Notes: a model not told the origin generated them from the letters alone. Positions 54,463 to 64,000 are shown, counted from the first letter of the stretch. The stretch is DNA of 64,000 bases from Rhodoblastus sphagnicola (GCF_002937075.1 NZ_NHSJ01000087.1:1-64000); one strand, 5' to 3'. Numbers and translations are program-made.

Positions 54463-54803
54463 CACTCGACCTCCAGTTCCTTCACGCGCATCGCGTCTCC
54501 CGACGTCATCTGCACGTGATATTGACCGCATTCGGGGCACTCGCCGAAGCGCTCGGCGAGCGCCACCGTCTTCCCGCAATCGAGGCACCAGCCGCTGCCT
54601 GGCGTCCTCACGATTTCCAGTTTCGCGCCTTCGGCCAAAGTGCCGCGCGCGACCACGTCGAAACAGAACAGCATGGCCTCCGGCTCGACGCCGGAGAGCG
54701 CGCCGATTTCCAGCCACACGGTTTTGACACGCGTAAAACCTTGCTTGCGGCCTTCCTCGACCAAAATGTCCACCACGCCTTCGGTGAGCGACATTTCATG
54801 CAT
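54462..54803 (-). CDS. hypA: Hydrogenase nickel-incorporation protein HypA
   Basis: The product has 113 residues beginning MHEMSL, whose His2/Glu3 are the nickel ligands. Zinc cysteines are Cys73, Cys76, Cys89 and Cys92 (CLDC and CPEC). HypA partners with HypB for nickel delivery. It overlaps hupK and hypB by a few bases. Confidence 0.95.
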   Translation of the reverse strand: MHEMSLTEGVVDILVEEGRKQGFTRVKTVWLEIGALSGVEPEAMLFCFDVVARGTLAEGAKLEIVRTPGSGWCLDCGKTVALAERFGECPECGQYHVQMTSGDAMRVKELEVE

Positions 54804-55791
54804 GGGCCAGTTCCGTGATTTCCGCCTCAGCCTTGATGCAGGGATCGAACACGAAGGCGAGGCGCTCGACGCGGCGTTTCGCCTGCGCGCCCGCGCCGAT
54901 ATTGGCGCCGACAGCCAGGCGCGCGAACGGACCGTCGGGATGGAAATTCCACTCGGTCGGCGCGACGATGCGATAGTCGGAAATCCGGCGGCAGGCGTCG
55001 AGGCGGCAGGCGTGATACAGCCGTCCGCGCGCGGATTCCACGGCGGCGAAACCGAAGCCGCGCGCGACCAAATCTTTCGGCGCCGAACCGCCCTGCAAAA
55101 GGATTTCAATCGCGGCGGCGGTCTCGATCATCTCGGCCTCGCGCGCTGCGATCCGCGCCGCCAGCGCGCCCTGCGCGAGGTTGCGGCGGGCGGCGAGTCC
55201 GGTTTCGACGCGGCGACCCAGCAGGGCCGGGGCGCGGCTGAAAGTCTTGTGCGCCCAGAGCGCTTCGATCACCGCGAGGTCATCGTCCGGCGTCAGGAAA
55301 TCGGCCCGGCGCGCGCGCAAATTCATGGCGGATTCGTCGGCCTGCGCCTCGGCTTTTTCGCGCGCGAAAACGCCTTGTTCGACGCCGAGACCCAGGCGGG
55401 ACAATGCGGCGCGCAGCGCCTCGGCGGCGGCGGTTGAGGCTTCGTCGGGGAGGCGGCGCAGCAGCGGCAGAATTTCGCGCAGGGCGGCGATGTCCTCGGG
55501 CGCCGGCGTCGCGCCCGGCCAGTCGAGCAGGCTGGCGCGCAGCATTTCCGCGAGGCGTTCGCACAGCAGGGCAAGCGTTTCGTTGTCTTGCGGCGGCAGG
55601 CCGGTCGCGGCGCGCGTGGCGGTGGATTGCGCCATCGGGCAGAGCGAGAACAGGCGCCCCGCCAGCGCTGCCGCCTCCTCCGGCGTGCGACCGATGAAGA
55701 CGGCGCTCGGATCGACGCGCGGCGAGGCGATTTCGACCTCCGCGACAATGCCGTCGCGCGTCCGCGCCAAAATCCGCAGCGCGCCGCTCAT
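54796..55791 (-). CDS. hupK: Hydrogenase assembly protein HupK/HoxV
   Basis: The product has 331 residues. It resembles a degenerate large subunit: the first cysteine region is reduced to LCPMAQ, IVAPTEWNFHPDGPF is kept, and the C-terminal DPCIKAEAEI keeps one of the two nickel cysteines. HupK/HoxV is thought to be a scaffold for Fe(CN)2CO assembly before transfer to HupL. Gene order hupJ-hupK-hypA is standard in rhizobia. Confidence 0.85.
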   Translation of the reverse strand: MSGALRILARTRDGIVAEVEIASPRVDPSAVFIGRTPEEAAALAGRLFSLCPMAQSTATRAATGLPPQDNETLALLCERLAEMLRASLLDWPGATPAPEDIAALREILPLLRRLPDEASTAAAEALRAALSRLGLGVEQGVFAREKAEAQADESAMNLRARRADFLTPDDDLAVIEALWAHKTFSRAPALLGRRVETGLAARRNLAQGALAARIAAREAEMIETAAAIEILLQGGSAPKDLVARGFGFAAVESARGRLYHACRLDACRRISDYRIVAPTEWNFHPDGPFARLAVGANIGAGAQAKRRVERLAFVFDPCIKAEAEITELAHA

Positions 55792-56285
55792 GCGCGCTTG
55801 CCCAATCGAAAGAAGGCGCGGCGGTCGAGCGCGACCTTCTCTTTCGGCTTTTCGGGCGGCGGCGGCGGCGCGGGGTCGGGCGTCTTCATCAGCGCCGCCA
55901 TCGCCGCCTCGGCGGTCGCCAGCGCCGCCGCGTGGTCGACAAAATCCTGCATCGGCGAGAACAGTGAGGCGAACAGCAGGCGTTCCCCGTCGAGATCGGT
56001 GGCGAGGAAATCGACGTTGCCCGCAGGCAACGCCAGCGTGCGGGTCGCCCCCGGCTGGTCCTCGACTTTTGGCGCGCCCGCGCGCGGCGCGGCGCAGATA
56101 TTCATGAACCAGGGCGTCAACACAATGCCGAGCGTAAAATCGCCGAAGGGTTGGAAACCGACGCAGGCGACCTGCAAGGAAAAATTGCAGATCGGCATGT
56201 CCTTCATGCAGCGCTCGAACAGCTCGGCAAAATGCTGTTCCAGCCGCGCCGCCAGTTCCTGCGATTCCCGGTCAACGTCAGTCAT
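55788..56285 (-). CDS. hupJ: Hydrogenase assembly chaperone HupJ (HybE family)
   Basis: The product has 165 residues from ATG 56285, chosen because the family begins with a helical segment like ELAARLEQHFAELFER. It has the core MPICNFSLQVACVGF and TPWFMNI, and then a Pro/Lys-rich tail. HybE/HupJ members assist processing of the large or small subunit. It starts within the end of hupI and overlaps hupK (ATGA). Confidence 0.85.
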   Translation of the reverse strand: MTDVDRESQELAARLEQHFAELFERCMKDMPICNFSLQVACVGFQPFGDFTLGIVLTPWFMNICAAPRAGAPKVEDQPGATRTLALPAGNVDFLATDLDGERLLFASLFSPMQDFVDHAAALATAEAAMAALMKTPDPAPPPPPEKPKEKVALDRRAFFRLGKRA

Positions 56286-56490
56286 GTTTGTCGAGCCGCA
56301 GGAAGCGCGTTTGCGCGGCGTCGCAGTTCGGGCAGCGCCAGTCCTCGGGCAAAGCCGAGAACGGCGTGCCCGGCGCGATCTGCCAGACGGGATCGCCGAG
56401 CGCGGGATCGTAGACATGCCAGCACACGCCGCATTCCATTTTTGCGTCGTCGTCGCCGGTCGGCTTGCCGAAGTGCTCGAAAGCGCTCAC
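56278..56490 (-). CDS. hupI: Rubredoxin HupI
   Basis: The product has 70 residues from GTG 56490, overlapping the hupH stop as GTGA. It has the two rubredoxin iron sites, MECGVCWHVYDP and WRCPNCDAA. HupI is required to protect or mature the small subunit in oxygen. The following gene, hupJ, overlaps it by a few bases. Confidence 0.94.
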   Translation of the reverse strand: MSAFEHFGKPTGDDDAKMECGVCWHVYDPALGDPVWQIAPGTPFSALPEDWRCPNCDAAQTRFLRLDKHD

Positions 56491-57335
56491 GCGAAATAGG
56501 CCTCCTCGATCTCGCGCAGCCGTTCGGCGCTGTCGATGAAATCCTCGTCGGCCGCGCAGGCCGCCGCCGGCGGGGCGCCGATTTCCAGTGTGTCCAGCAC
56601 GATTTCGTCGGAAGCGTTGAAATATTGCACCGACCACACGTGTTTTGCGCCGGTCGAATGCACGCGGCAGGCGCCATAGCCCTTGGAAATCAGCTTTACC
56701 GAGCCGGGGCCGAGATTTTGCTGCAAGAAGCTCATGTCCACCGGGTTCATCGGCAGCAGCGAGAAGGTGATGGTGTGGGTGGGGTCGCCCTCCTTCCACG
56801 CTTCCGAGCGCGCGGAAATTTCCTGCAACAGCGGCATCACGTTCATCGCGCCTTCGGGCGGGGCGCCGATTGTCAGCGGGCGGCCGTTGACGAGCGCGGC
56901 GCGGCGGGCGATTTCCGGCAAAGCGGAGACTTCGAGATAATCGGCGAACAATTGGCCGTCGGCGGCGGTGAAGCGCACGCGCCACAGGCCGGCCATATTG
57001 GCTTCCTGAATTTGCGCGACCACGCCGTCTGGCGTCGAGGCGACGCCGCCGACTTCGCCGTCGCCGATGGCTTCGGACAACAGGCGCTTTTCGTCGGCGG
57101 AAAATTCGGTGAGGTCGAACAATTGGCCGGGCGCGCCCGCCTTCTGGTTTTCCAAGGCGGCGACGATTTTCGGCAGCATGTCGCGCACGCGCGGACAGGC
57201 TTTCGCCAGCGCCTCGCCCTCGCCGGTGGCGAGCAGGGAGATGCGGCGCGCCTGCGTGTCTTCCTCCACCCCGATTGGCAGGATGGTCATGGCTTCGTCG
57301 GCGCCCTCGGGGGCGACCCAGAATCCGGCTTTCAT
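56487..57335 (-). CDS. hupH: Hydrogenase expression protein HupH (HyaF family)
   Basis: The product has 282 residues from ATG 57335 (MKAGFWV); the in-frame start 26 codons earlier lies inside hupG. Conserved HyaF pieces are IQEANMAGLWRVR, PLLQEISARSEAW and QQNLGPGSVKLISKGYGACRV. HupH assists assembly of the large or small subunit. It is placed between hupG and hupI as in rhizobia. Confidence 0.9.
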   Translation of the reverse strand: MKAGFWVAPEGADEAMTILPIGVEEDTQARRISLLATGEGEALAKACPRVRDMLPKIVAALENQKAGAPGQLFDLTEFSADEKRLLSEAIGDGEVGGVASTPDGVVAQIQEANMAGLWRVRFTAADGQLFADYLEVSALPEIARRAALVNGRPLTIGAPPEGAMNVMPLLQEISARSEAWKEGDPTHTITFSLLPMNPVDMSFLQQNLGPGSVKLISKGYGACRVHSTGAKHVWSVQYFNASDEIVLDTLEIGAPPAAACAADEDFIDSAERLREIEEAYFA

Positions 57336-57336
57336 G

Positions 57337-57777
57337 TCATTCTCCCTGGCGCACGAAGGCAAATTCGGTTTTCGGACCCTGCGCGGCGACGAGCACGGGC
57401 GCATCGGGGGCAAGGGCGGCGGCGATTTTTTGCTGGTAGTCCGCCCAATCCAGGATTTTCGGCAGCACGCCGACCGGCTGGCCGTCGCGCGTCACCACGA
57501 GCGAAGGGAAGACGAACACCTGAAAGCGGGTTTTGAGGGCGGCTTCGGCCTCCGGCGCCACCAGGGCGCCTCTGACATGGCCCGCGAACATTTTCAGCAG
57601 TTCGGGAAACAGCACAGCGACATCCGAGGTTTCCGGGCGCGGCGCGCCGGCGCCGGAGAAGAACAGCAGCGCGTGGCGGGCGTCGCAGGAGGCAAAGAAT
57701 GTGTCGATGGAGGCTTCATCGACAGTTGCGACGCCGTGACGCGCGACGAGCGCCTTCAGCAGGGGATGATCCATCAA
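57337..57777 (-). CDS. hupG: Thioredoxin-like assembly protein HupG (HyaE family)
   Basis: The product has 146 residues with a thioredoxin-like fold but no CxxC. FVFPSLVVTRDGQPVG contains the usual cis-proline region. HupG/HyaE bind the Tat signal of the small subunit. The ATG is doubled (MM). It begins a run of tightly spaced genes after a 205-bp gap that contains an FNR-type box. Confidence 0.88.
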   Translation of the reverse strand: MMDHPLLKALVARHGVATVDEASIDTFFASCDARHALLFFSGAGAPRPETSDVAVLFPELLKMFAGHVRGALVAPEAEAALKTRFQVFVFPSLVVTRDGQPVGVLPKILDWADYQQKIAAALAPDAPVLVAAQGPKTEFAFVRQGE

Positions 57778-57917
57778 GCGTTTCCTCGTTTTTCCTCCCG
57801 CATATGCAAGAAGGCGGCGGGGGCGTTTTGCGCCGTCAGGCGACAGTATTGGAAACGAAGCTTACAGAAAGAGAAACATTCTTTCCAGTAGAAACCGGGG
57901 TCAGTGGTGAATTATTT

Positions 57918-57931
57918 TTGATCCAGATCAA
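57918..57931 (-). promoter_or_regulatory. FNR/FixK-type box upstream of hupG
   Basis: TTGATCCAGATCAA fits TTGAT-N4-ATCAA exactly. It lies 141 bp upstream of hupG, inside the only sizeable gap between hupF and hupG. FnrN/FixK control maturation genes this way in rhizobia. Confidence 0.75.
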
Positions 57932-57982
57932 GCTTGGGCGCAAAAATCTCAAGTCTAACAGCCGACATTGCGCGCGACCGCG

Positions 57983-58273
57983 TCAGCGCAGATGCTCCGG
58001 CAATTGCGGCTCACGGTTGATGAGGTCGGCGAAGGCGGATTCGAAATCCTCGCCGCGCATCGCCGCCTCCAGGCCGTGAAGCGCCTGGTCGATCAGCGCG
58101 GCCTCTTCCTCGTCGAGCACGCGCACGGCGCTGTCGATATGGATCAGCAATTTGGCGCCGACCGGCTGCGCGCCGACCAGCAGCACCGACACCCGGCGCA
58201 ATTCGTCGCCGCGCGCGCAAAGCGCTGTGACATCGTCGCTTTCGATCACGCTCATCGGCACGCCAAGGCACAT
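57983..58273 (-). CDS. hupF: HypC-family chaperone HupF
   Basis: The product has 96 residues beginning MCLGVP, with the HypC-type Cys2 and a longer acidic C-terminus than HypC. HupF binds HupL during maturation and may protect it against oxygen. It lies 117 bp behind hupD in the structural part of the cluster. Confidence 0.92.
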   Translation of the reverse strand: MCLGVPMSVIESDDVTALCARGDELRRVSVLLVGAQPVGAKLLIHIDSAVRVLDEEEAALIDQALHGLEAAMRGEDFESAFADLINREPQLPEHLR

Positions 58274-58390
58274 GAATTCGCTCTCCCGTCGGGACTTGAG
58301 GTTACGCCGGTTTGGCGCGGAGGAAAAAGGGCGGCGCGGCAGTGGCCCCGCGCCGCCAATTCGGCAGCCGGAGAGGGAGCGGCCGACAGT

Positions 58391-58963
58391 TTAGTTCGCC
58401 GCCGCCATCGGCCTTTCATAGCTGGCGTGGTCGATGTCATTGGCCAGCAGCGGTTCGACTTTTTCATTGGCGTCGCGACGCGCGCAGGGCGCGCCCCAGC
58501 CTTCGAGCACGCCAGCCGCCACCTCCGCCGCGCGGACCAATTGGTCGCGCACGGGTTGCGTCAGCGGGCCGCCCCAGTTCTCGAGATCCTCGGGCTGACA
58601 GCCGATCAGCGCCAGTTTTTCCGGATAGCCGCCCATCAGGTCGGCCGCCGACAGCACTTCCTGAAAGCCGGTCTGGTGCAGGCTCATTTTTTTCGCGCCG
58701 GTGAATTTCGGCACCTCGTCGTTTTCGACGATTTTCAGCGTTCCCGGCGTCAGACCGTAGTCGATGGCGTCGAAAACCAGCAGATAATCGGCTTCCTGCA
58801 CGAATTGCACGAGATAGAGGCCCTGGGTGCCGCCATCGAGCAGGCTGACGTTTTCGGGAACGCGGTAGAGGCGGTGGAACGCCTCCAGCGCGCGCACGCC
58901 AAAGCCTTCGTCGGCCCACAGGATGTTGCCGATGCCGAGAACGAGAATTTTGGGCTGCGTCAT
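58391..58963 (-). CDS. hupD: Hydrogenase maturation endopeptidase HupD
   Basis: The product has 190 residues from ATG 58963. The N-terminus KILVLGIGNILWADEGFG carries the nickel-recognising Glu, and FDAIDYG and a later MSLHQTGFQEVL supply the Asp and His. HupD removes the 15-residue C-terminal peptide of HupL after nickel insertion. It lies 2 bp downstream of hupC. Confidence 0.94.
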   Translation of the reverse strand: MTQPKILVLGIGNILWADEGFGVRALEAFHRLYRVPENVSLLDGGTQGLYLVQFVQEADYLLVFDAIDYGLTPGTLKIVENDEVPKFTGAKKMSLHQTGFQEVLSAADLMGGYPEKLALIGCQPEDLENWGGPLTQPVRDQLVRAAEVAAGVLEGWGAPCARRDANEKVEPLLANDIDHASYERPMAAAN

Positions 58964-58965
58964 GG

Positions 58966-59688
58966 TCAGACCTTGTCGTCGCGGAACTGGCGTTCGCCGG
59001 AGATCATCGACGAGATCATGCTCTGGCGCGACATGATGTCTTCGCGCACCGCCGCATAGACGTGGACGGCGGCGAACAGGCACAGCACCCACAGGCCGAT
59101 GTGATGGTAGGTGTGGACGTCCTGGCTGTTGGGGAAGATCGCGAACACCCAGCCGAACGCCTTGGCCCAGAGCGAGTCGCGGCCGGCGCCTTCGGAATAC
59201 ATGGCGAAGCCGGTGCAGATCATGAAGACGGTTCCGAGCGTGAACACGAAGAACATCATCATATGCGCCAGCGGATTATGCCCGACATATTGCCGGGGAT
59301 ATTTGACCATGAAGGCGTACCATTTGGCTTCGTTGAACAGGCCGTCCCAGAAATTCTTCTTCCACACCGGCACCCAGAACAACTGTTTGGAAGCGGCGTT
59401 GCCGGCGAAGGTCCAGAGAAACCGCATCAGGAAGAACACGGCCATGGTCTGCCCGGCCGCGAAATGGGCGAAGCGGATGTAGCCCATCTGGAAATGGGCG
59501 CTGGCTTCGCCGCCAAGCGAGCCGGGCGGCGTGGCGATGAAATAGCCGGTGACGAACAGAACGGTCATGCAGGCCGCATTGACCCAATGCCAGATGCGCA
59601 CCGGCGCCTGATAGACATAGACCGTGCGGCGGGCGACGACGACCTGGCCCTTCAACTCGCTGATATCCGCGATTTTCGCGTAATCCAT
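58966..59688 (-). CDS. hupC: Hydrogenase b-type cytochrome HupC
   Basis: The product has 240 residues with about four transmembrane helices. Haem-ligand histidines are in IRFAHFAAGQ, GHNPLAHMM and TYHHIGLWVL. It anchors the HupSL dimer and passes electrons from H2 to quinone. It lies 155 bp downstream of hupL behind a strong stem-loop, and is followed directly by hupD. Confidence 0.94.
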   Translation of the reverse strand: MDYAKIADISELKGQVVVARRTVYVYQAPVRIWHWVNAACMTVLFVTGYFIATPPGSLGGEASAHFQMGYIRFAHFAAGQTMAVFFLMRFLWTFAGNAASKQLFWVPVWKKNFWDGLFNEAKWYAFMVKYPRQYVGHNPLAHMMMFFVFTLGTVFMICTGFAMYSEGAGRDSLWAKAFGWVFAIFPNSQDVHTYHHIGLWVLCLFAAVHVYAAVREDIMSRQSMISSMISGERQFRDDKV

Positions 59689-59780
59689 GAAGACCTCCCG
59701 GGGAATATGACGCTTTGCCCCTTGCGCCGGGCTTGCCGGGTGGGGCGGAGTGGGGGCGATAGGCCGAGACGGACGAACCC

Positions 59781-59833
59781 CTCATCCGGCCCCTCCGGGG
59801 CCACCTTCTCCCGCAAGGGGAGAAGGTGGCCCC
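59781..59833. repeat. Stem-loop intergenic repeat between hupL and hupC
   Basis: CTCATCCGGC is followed by a small GGCC hairpin and then by two arms, GGGGCCACCTTCTCCC (59797-59812) and GGGAGAAGGTGGCCCC (59818-59833), around a GCAAG loop. The 16-bp stem could partly end or stabilise transcripts after hupSL. A degraded copy is at 26166-26220. Confidence 0.75.
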
Positions 59834-59843
59834 GGCTTGTGGA

Positions 59844-61634
<1,791 letters not shown>

Positions 61635-61688
61635 GGCTGCGTTTCCTTAAGGGATTCTTGAATCGGTCTTTGACGGGGGCGAGCGCCT

Positions 61689-61783
61689 GAGCAGGATTTC
61701 CGAAAAGCGGCCCCCGGTTTCGGAGAAAAATCCTGCTCAAACAGAGGACTCTGAGCAAACATCCGTTGGCGAACCAACGAATG
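61689..61783. other. Two stem-loops between hupS and hupL
   Basis: GAGCAGGATT (61689-61698) pairs with AATCCTGCTC (61729-61738). CATCCGTTGG (61760-61769) pairs with CCAACGAATG (61774-61783) with one mismatch. They may adjust the ratio of small to large subunit mRNA. Confidence 0.5.
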
Positions 61784-61795
61784 TCTGCTGAGCGA

Positions 61796-62911
61796 TCACG
61801 TGCCTTGCGACAGGTCTTGGTCCGGCGCCTCAGGCGCCCTTCCGCCGTGCTTCACGCCCAGACGGCCGGCGGCCGTGACGGCGGTGTGGACGACAATGCC
61901 CGCGCCAACCACGGCCGCGGCGGCGACGCCGATCTTGTCGGCATTGGCCTCGATGCCGAACTGGTGGATGGTCGAGAGACGCTCGTAGAACGGCCCCTTG
62001 TCCCAGAACCCGTCTTCCGAACAGCCGATGCAGCCATGGCCCGACTGGATCGGGAACGACACGCCGTCGTTCCAGCGCACGGTGGAGCAGGCGTTGTAGG
62101 TGGTCGGGCCTTTGCAGCCCATCTTGTAGAGGCAGAAGCCTTTTCTGGCGTTTTCGTCGTCCCACTCTTCCACGAATTGTCCGGCGTCGAAATGCGGACG
62201 GCGGTAGCATTTGTCGTGGATGCGTTGCGAATAGAACATCTCCGGACGGCCCTGGCGGTCGAGCGTAGGCAATCTGCCGAAGGTGTTGATGAAGGTGATG
62301 ACGCCGGTCATGACTTCAGCGATGGGCGGACAGCCCGGCACTTTAATGATCGGCTTGTCGGTGATGACCTTGTCGATCGGGGTGGCCTGGGTCGGGTTCG
62401 GCTTGGCGGCCTGCACGCAGCCCCAGGAGGCGCAGGCGCCCCAGGCGATCACGGCCATGGAATCCGCCGCCATTTCCTTGAGCCGCTCGACGAAGGGACG
62501 CCCGCCGTCGATGCAGAACATGCCGTCCTCGTTGAGCGGCGGATTGCCTTCGACCGCGAGGATATACTTGCCCTTGTACTTCTCGCGGGTCTCCTGGAGG
62601 ATGGCCTCGGCCTGATGGCCGGCCGCCGCCATCAACGTGTCGTCATAGTCGAGCGAGATCATCGACAGCACGACATCCTTCACCAGCGGATGCGCCGAGC
62701 GGATGAAGCTTTCCGAACAGCAGGTGCATTCCAGCCCGTGCATCCAGATCACGGGCACGCGCGGATTGGTTTCCAGCGCGTGCGCGACCTCGGATGCGCC
62801 GGTCGCGCCCAACCCCATGCTGGCGGCGGTGAGCGAGCAAAATTTGGTGAAATTGCGCCGGGTTATCCCCTGGCGACGGATCACGTCGTAAAAAGTTTCG
62901 GTTGCCGACAT
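61796..62911 (-). CDS. hupS: Uptake [NiFe]-hydrogenase small subunit HupS
   Basis: The product has 371 residues from ATG 62911. A twin-arginine signal (TRRNFTKF, about 17-24) directs export with HupL. Cluster cysteines include Cys62, Cys64 and Cys65 (ECTCCSESF), CASWGCV and [11 protein letters not shown]-terminal membrane helix (about 330-350) anchors it to HupC. It transfers electrons from the NiFe site through three Fe-S clusters. A -24/-12-type promoter lies about 100 bp upstream. Confidence 0.96.
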   Translation of the reverse strand: MSATETFYDVIRRQGITRRNFTKFCSLTAASMGLGATGASEVAHALETNPRVPVIWMHGLECTCCSESFIRSAHPLVKDVVLSMISLDYDDTLMAAAGHQAEAILQETREKYKGKYILAVEGNPPLNEDGMFCIDGGRPFVERLKEMAADSMAVIAWGACASWGCVQAAKPNPTQATPIDKVITDKPIIKVPGCPPIAEVMTGVITFINTFGRLPTLDRQGRPEMFYSQRIHDKCYRRPHFDAGQFVEEWDDENARKGFCLYKMGCKGPTTYNACSTVRWNDGVSFPIQSGHGCIGCSEDGFWDKGPFYERLSTIHQFGIEANADKIGVAAAAVVGAGIVVHTAVTAAGRLGVKHGGRAPEAPDQDLSQGT

Positions 62912-63009
62912 CAAGCGCGCTCCTGCCCTGCTCCGTTTTTCTGGGCGCCCCATGGATGAACGGGGCGCCCTCGCGGCGGTGAAGACCGCCTGCGGTTACG
63001 CTTGGAATG

Positions 63010-63024
63010 GCAAGAAGGGCGCCA
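63010..63024 (-). promoter_or_regulatory. Sigma-54-type promoter upstream of hupS
   Basis: On the minus strand TGGC, seven bases and TTGC are spaced as in -24/-12 promoters. The expected start would give a leader of about 85 nt before hupS. GACAATTTGTC, a near palindrome, lies at 63030-63040. HoxA, with its GAYTGA loop, is a candidate activator. Confidence 0.6.
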
Positions 63025-63145
63025 ACTGCGACAATTTGTCCATGTCGGCTTTATTTCAATCGTTTATCCCCGAACCCTTTCGCCGCTGTGGCGGGGAAAA
63101 TGGAAAGCGCGCTGGCGCCGGAAGCAAGTTTGTTGGCGCCCACGC

Positions 63146-63180
63146 AAAAAAATACCCCCGCCGGTTCGGGCGGAGGTGGT
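63146..63180 (-). terminator. Terminator downstream of the small secreted protein gene
   Basis: On the minus strand CCTCCGCCCGAACCGGCGGGGG forms a stem (given in outline) followed by TATTTTTTTG. It separates the small gene from hupS. Confidence 0.7.
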
Positions 63181-63203
63181 TTTGACCAAATGTCGCCGCC
63201 GCG

Positions 63204-63461
63204 TCAGTAGCGTGCGCTCACCGGGGGGTCGTAGGCCGGCGGACGGTTGACGATGACCAGCGGCGGACGATCGGGATCGTGGGCATAGACTTGCGTGTAA
63301 TACAGTTCGAGGCGGAGCGCCGATTCGGACTGCCCGGCGAGGCAGGAGACGCCACAGACCGAGCCGACAGCCTCGTCCTGCACATAATAGCCGCCCGCAT
63401 GGCTGGCGGGGGCGAGGCCGAACGCCGCCAGAGCGAAGACGAAAGGAACGATTTTGCGCAT
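63204..63461 (-). CDS. Small secreted protein with Cys pair, unknown
   Basis: The product has 85 residues. A signal peptide (FVFALAAFGLAPASHA, about 8-22) is followed by a 60-residue mature part with CGVSC (about 36-40) and a Pro/Tyr-rich C-terminus (RPPLVIVNRPPAYDPPVSARY in outline). It has no known family that I recognise. It sits between hupV and hupS and has its own terminator, so it may be a resident rather than a hydrogenase component. Confidence 0.65.
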   Translation of the reverse strand: MRKIVPFVFALAAFGLAPASHAGGYYVQDEAVGSVCGVSCLAGQSESALRLELYYTQVYAHDPDRPPLVIVNRPPAYDPPVSARY

Positions 63462-63567
63462 ATTGGGCAACCCGTGAAAGAGTGGGGCGAGCGCGTCGAT
63501 CTTCTGTGTCAACCCTTGCCGCGACGTTACGGCGCCCGCGCGATGCGCAAACGCGGTGAAGCAAGGG

Positions 63568-64000
63568 TTAATGCGCGGTGCAGACCATGCACGGGTCGAA
63601 ACTGCGCACCACATGCTGGATCGCCGCCGCCTTCGCGCCTTGCGCGCCCGTCTCGACCCCGACCAGCGCCTGTTCCAGCGGACCGGGAACGCCAGCGGCA
63701 TCGCGCGGCGAGAAATTCCAGGTGGTCGGCGCGATGATTTGATAGCTGCGGATCACGCCGCGCTCGACGCTGACCCAATGCCCGAGCGCGCCGCGCGCCG
63801 CCTCGATCCTGCCGACGCCAGCACCTTTCACCGCCGCCGCCGAGGCTGCGCAGAAACTCTCGCGCACGTCGAGCGCGCGCGCCCAGTTCTCGGCGGCCAG
63901 CGCCACGGCGGCGATTTCCAGCACGCGGGCGACGACGCGCACCAGCACATGGCTGCCGCGAGCGTCGCCGAGCAGCGCGCGAACCAGTTTGTGGCCGGCG
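63568..64000 (-). CDS. hupV: Regulatory hydrogenase large subunit HupV/HoxC, C-terminal part
   Basis: Only the last about 144 codons are in the window, and the frame is open at the right edge. IIAPTTWNFSPRDAAGVPGP and the ending DPCMVCTAH match [NiFe] large subunits. The chain stops right after the His, with no cleavable peptide, which is the mark of H2-sensing hydrogenases. With HupU (upstream, outside the window) it would sense H2 for HoxJ/HoxA. Confidence 0.9.
   Translation of the reverse strand, partial: AGHKLVRALLGDARGSHVLVRVVARVLEIAAVALAAENWARALDVRESFCAASAAAVKGAGVGRIEAARGALGHWVSVERGVIRSYQIIAPTTWNFSPRDAAGVPGPLEQALVGVETGAQGAKAAAIQHVVRSFDPCMVCTAH

Overview
The window is high-GC DNA from an alphaproteobacterium, most likely of the Hyphomicrobiales and plausibly near Beijerinckiaceae/Rhodoblastus/Methylocystis. 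The taxonomic reading rests on a GcrA cell-cycle regulator, a TIGR02301-type protein, hopanoid genes (hpnG, hpnH, hpnN), the hslO-argF-argD order and a rhizobial-style hup/hyp/hox uptake hydrogenase cluster. The genus cannot be fixed from sequence alone.

Region by region. 1-4.8 kb is a scarred accessory stretch: the 3' end of an IS3-family transposase with its terminal repeat, three small unknown genes, a decayed transglutaminase gene, an SDR oxidoreductase, an alpha/beta hydrolase and an IS4-type transposase remnant. 4.9-9.4 kb is a four-gene 2-oxoacid:ferredoxin oxidoreductase operon whose last gene fuses a GltD-like flavoprotein to a PorD-like ferredoxin. 9.4-18.6 kb holds a fused sigma/anti-sigma-like gene, fabI, a phosphatase, pdxH-NUDIX-TIGR02301, a DnaJ-like chaperone and several unknown envelope proteins, then tRNA-Leu(UAA). 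18.9-24.1 kb is a hopanoid locus (hpnG, hpnH, hpnN) followed by mogA. 24.4-31.3 kb has two chemoreceptors flanking an ATP-grasp/alpha-E fusion and a transglutaminase. 31.4-36.2 kb pairs a NosR/NirI-type flavoprotein with a divergent FIST-domain (NosP-like) sensor and a NahK-like hybrid kinase, a candidate nitric-oxide response module without denitrification genes beside it. 36.2-39.8 kb contains three pterin genes (PTPS, FolM-like SDR, folB), a GT1 glycosyltransferase and a cytochrome c. 40-46 kb is housekeeping: hslO-argF-argD, gcrA, nusG-secE, terC.

46.0-64.0 kb, all on the minus strand, is a membrane-bound uptake [NiFe]-hydrogenase cluster. In transcription order it reads hupV (regulatory H2 sensor, cut by the window edge), a small secreted unknown protein, hupS, hupL, hupC, hupD, hupF, hupG, hupH, hupI, hupJ, hupK, hypA, hypB, hypF, hypC, hypD, hypE, hoxA, hoxJ. 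The structural subunits, every standard maturation factor and the H2-sensing HupV/HoxJ/HoxA chain are together. A well-spaced -24/-12 motif lies upstream of hupS, and HoxA carries a sigma-54 contact loop (GAYTGA). A perfect FNR/FixK-type box lies upstream of hupG. The likely logic is H2-responsive sigma-54 control of the structural genes and low-oxygen control of the maturation genes.

No CRISPR array, rRNA or intact mobile element was seen. The most interesting items are the sigma/anti-sigma fusion, the NosP/NahK/NosR neighbourhood with an intergenic inverted repeat, the GltD-PorD fusion, the ATP-grasp/alpha-E/transglutaminase pair, the pterin trio beside a glycosyltransferase, and families of intergenic palindromes.
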